Source: Roseiarcus sp049514155 (GTDB lineage Bacteria > Pseudomonadota > Alphaproteobacteria > Rhizobiales > Beijerinckiaceae). From it: 14,964 nt of DNA. The stretch covers positions 1-14,964 of the forward strand of contig NZ_JBEKVH010000100.1 in NCBI RefSeq assembly GCF_049514155.1. The letters run 5' to 3'. The number at the start of each line of letters is the position of its first letter. The stretch's first letter is position 1. Below, piece after piece: positions 13,686 to 14,964 of the stretch. The position numbers and the translations under genes are program-made. The notes beneath the pieces are model-generated. The model saw nothing but the letters and a program-made list of their open reading frames with translations, ran no database searches and had not been told where the DNA came from.

Positions 13686-14594
13686 TCACCCCAGCGCCTC
13701 CGCCCCCGCCGCTTCCGCCCCCTCCGGCGGCGTCCAAGCGAACGCCGGCATCTGATGTCGCGCCCAGGTGAACTGGCGCTTGGCGTAGCGGCGGGTGTCG
13801 CGCACTGCGAGGGCGCGCGCCTCGGCGAGCGACAACCGGCCTTCGAGGTGGGCGATGAGATGTGGGACGCCGTGGGCGCGCATGGCGGGCAGGGCGGGGT
13901 CGAGCTTGCGCGCGGCGAGCGCGGCGACCTCGTCGAGCGCGCCGTCGCGCAGCATTTCGTCGAAGCGCGCTTCGATGCGCGCGTTGAGCGCCGCGCGCTC
14001 GGGAGCGAGGAACAGCCCCGCCCACGCGCCGGACGGCAGGGCAGGGGCCTCGCGCGCGCCGTGAAAGGCGACCAGCGGCCGCCCAGTCGCGGCGACGACT
14101 TCGAGCGCGCGCAACACGCGCTGGCGGTCGCTCGGCCTGAGCCGGGCGGCGGTGGCCGAATCGCGCGCCGCGAGCGCAGCGTGCAGGCTCGGCGTCGTTT
14201 GCCCTTCGGCCTCGGCTCGCACCGCTGCGCGCACGTCTTCCGGAACGCGCGGGATGTCGGACAGGCCTTCGGTCAGGGCGCGGAAATAGAGGCCGGTGCC
14301 GCCGACGAAGATCAGCGGCCCGGCGCGATCGTGGGCCGCGGCGAGGATTTCGCGCGCCCGCGCAAGCCAGCGGCCGACGGAGAAATTCTCCGCCCCGTCG
14401 ACTTCGCCAAACAGAAGGTGCGGCGCGCGCTGCGCCTCGGCCGCGCTCGGGCGGGCGGTCAGCGCCCTCAGATCGGAATAGACCTGCATCGAATCGGCGT
14501 TGACGATCGTCCCGCCGAACCGCTCGGCGAGCCTAAGCGCGACCGCCGACTTGCCGCTCGCGGTCGGGCCGGCGATGAGCAGCGCGCGATTCAT
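13686..14594 (-). CDS. miaA: tRNA dimethylallyltransferase
   Basis: A 302-residue enzyme that transfers a dimethylallyl group to N6 of A37 in tRNAs reading UNN codons, before MiaB modifies the base further. Visible motifs are the P-loop GPTASGKS (9-16), NADSMQVY (32-39) with the conserved Asp34, PHLLFGEVDGAENFSVGRW (58-76), FVGGTGLYFRALTEGL (96-111) and, in the C-terminal half, RPSDRQRVLRALEV and DTRRYAKRQFTWAR, which bind the tRNA. Length is as expected for the family. The ATG at 14594 leaves the usual short run before the P-loop and has a GGGGG stretch just upstream; an in-frame ATG at 14609 would add MAAGA and cannot be excluded. The gene is codirectional with the DUF1015 gene, 190 bp away across a repeat. 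Confidence 0.95.
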   Translation of the reverse strand: MNRALLIAGPTASGKSAVALRLAERFGGTIVNADSMQVYSDLRALTARPSAAEAQRAPHLLFGEVDGAENFSVGRWLARAREILAAAHDRAGPLIFVGGTGLYFRALTEGLSDIPRVPEDVRAAVRAEAEGQTTPSLHAALAARDSATAARLRPSDRQRVLRALEVVAATGRPLVAFHGAREAPALPSGAWAGLFLAPERAALNARIEARFDEMLRDGALDEVAALAARKLDPALPAMRAHGVPHLIAHLEGRLSLAEARALAVRDTRRYAKRQFTWARHQMPAFAWTPPEGAEAAGAEALG

Positions 14595-14652
14595 CGCCCC
14601 CGCCGCCATGCACCCGTCAACGCGCCCATGTCTTCAACTCGCGTTCCCCGTC

Positions 14653-14765
14653 CCTTCTCCCCGCTTGCGGGGAGAAGGTTAGGATGAGGGGCTGGGTGAT
14701 GAGCCGCAACGGCGCCGCCAATCGCCCGGCCCCTCACCCAACCTCTCCCCGCGCGCGGGGAGAGG
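14653..14765. repeat. Intergenic element with two GC-rich palindromes
   Basis: The first palindrome, CCTTCTCCCCGC paired with GCGGGGAGAAGG, lies at 14653-14678. The second, CCTCTCCCCGCG paired with CGCGGGGAGAGG, lies at 14742-14765. The inner flanks carry inverted copies of GAGGGG (14685-14690 and CCCCTC at 14730-14735). Such paired elements are common between genes in high-GC proteobacteria. It lies between the end of the DUF1015 gene and the start of miaA, and may attenuate read-through. Confidence 0.75.
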
Positions 14766-14784
14766 GGGTTGCACCGTGTCGCTG

Positions 14785-14964
14785 TCAATCCAGCAAGTGG
14801 CTGACCATGCCGTCGGCGAGCTTGGGTTCGAACCAGGTCGATTTCGGCGGCATGATCGCGCCGGCGTCGGCGACCGCCATCAGGTCGGTCATCTCAGTCG
14901 GATAGAGCGCGAAGGCGACGGCCATCTTGCCGGAGGACACCAGCCGCTCCAGCTCGCTCAAGCC
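14785..14964 (-). CDS. DUF1015 family protein, C-terminal 59 codons only
   Basis: The minus-strand frame is open from the right edge to the TGA at 14787-14785. It reads LERLVSSGKMAVAFALYPTE, then MTDLMAVADAGAIMPPKSTW, then FEPKLADGMVSHLLD. The block DLMAVADAGAIMPPKSTWFEPKL is the typical end of DUF1015 proteins, about 400-residue soluble proteins of unknown function, often encoded near serine biosynthesis genes. The start and most of the protein lie outside the window. No role is inferred. The short length visible limits certainty, but the C-terminal motif is distinctive. Confidence 0.82.
   Translation of the reverse strand, partial: GLSELERLVSSGKMAVAFALYPTEMTDLMAVADAGAIMPPKSTWFEPKLADGMVSHLLD

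Noticed and set aside
13278..14687. 469-codon plus-strand frame spanning mtgA and miaA
   Set aside because: Crosses two genes in other frames and shows no coherent domain.

Overview
This window is a GC-rich stretch of a bacterial chromosome. It probably comes from an alphaproteobacterium, most likely order Hyphomicrobiales (Rhizobiales). The grounds are the protein-level look of CarA, L32, LigA, UbiK and YbjN, the dense GC-rich antisense frames, and several intergenic palindromes of a kind common in that class. The exact genus cannot be read from the sequence. No rRNA, tRNA, CRISPR array, prophage or complete insertion sequence was seen.

Layout. 1-1094 (-) holds most of carA, running off the left edge; it is divergent from a GatB/YqeY-domain gene (1193-1660 +) across a short region with a good sigma70-type promoter for carA. 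ubiK (1741-2001 +) and a YbjN-domain gene (2231-2734 +) follow, separated by a spacer with an unusual cluster of six GANTC (CcrM-type) sites. Next comes a GC dip of about 700 bp (hand count about 51-53 % G+C) with two small, unrecognised genes on the minus strand: an 88-residue double-spanning membrane protein and a 66-residue protein five bases downstream of it. rpmF (3641-3835 +) ends at a clear terminator shared with a convergent EamA/DMT transporter (3900-4790 -). hisC (5150-6220 +) faces a RimK-type ATP-grasp ligase with an N-terminal RLAN domain (6429-7889 -). Upstream of that ligase is a RimI-like GNAT acetyltransferase (8119-8610 -), divergent from a cyclopropane-fatty-acid synthase (8713-10017 +). 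ligA (10224-12332 -) and mtgA (12980-13669 +) are divergent. miaA (13686-14594 -) follows, then the last 59 codons of a DUF1015 gene (14785-14964 -) at the right edge.

How the genes fit together. Most genes are single-gene housekeeping units (pyrimidine/arginine precursor, ubiquinone accessory factor, ribosome, histidine, membrane lipid, DNA ligation, cell wall, tRNA modification) with little pathway clustering. The least understood biochemistry is the RLAN-RimK ligase plus GNAT pair, which resembles a proposed but unproven peptide or metabolite modification module. From 4.8 kb onward most long gene-free gaps contain an imperfect palindromic element. Three of these (4858-4953, 10051-10175, 12462-12602) are two-hairpin, REPIN-like elements with the same 8-bp-stem/5-nt-loop design, and two of them flank ligA. 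Three further palindromes of different sequence lie at 6248-6365, 12654-12791 and 14653-14765.
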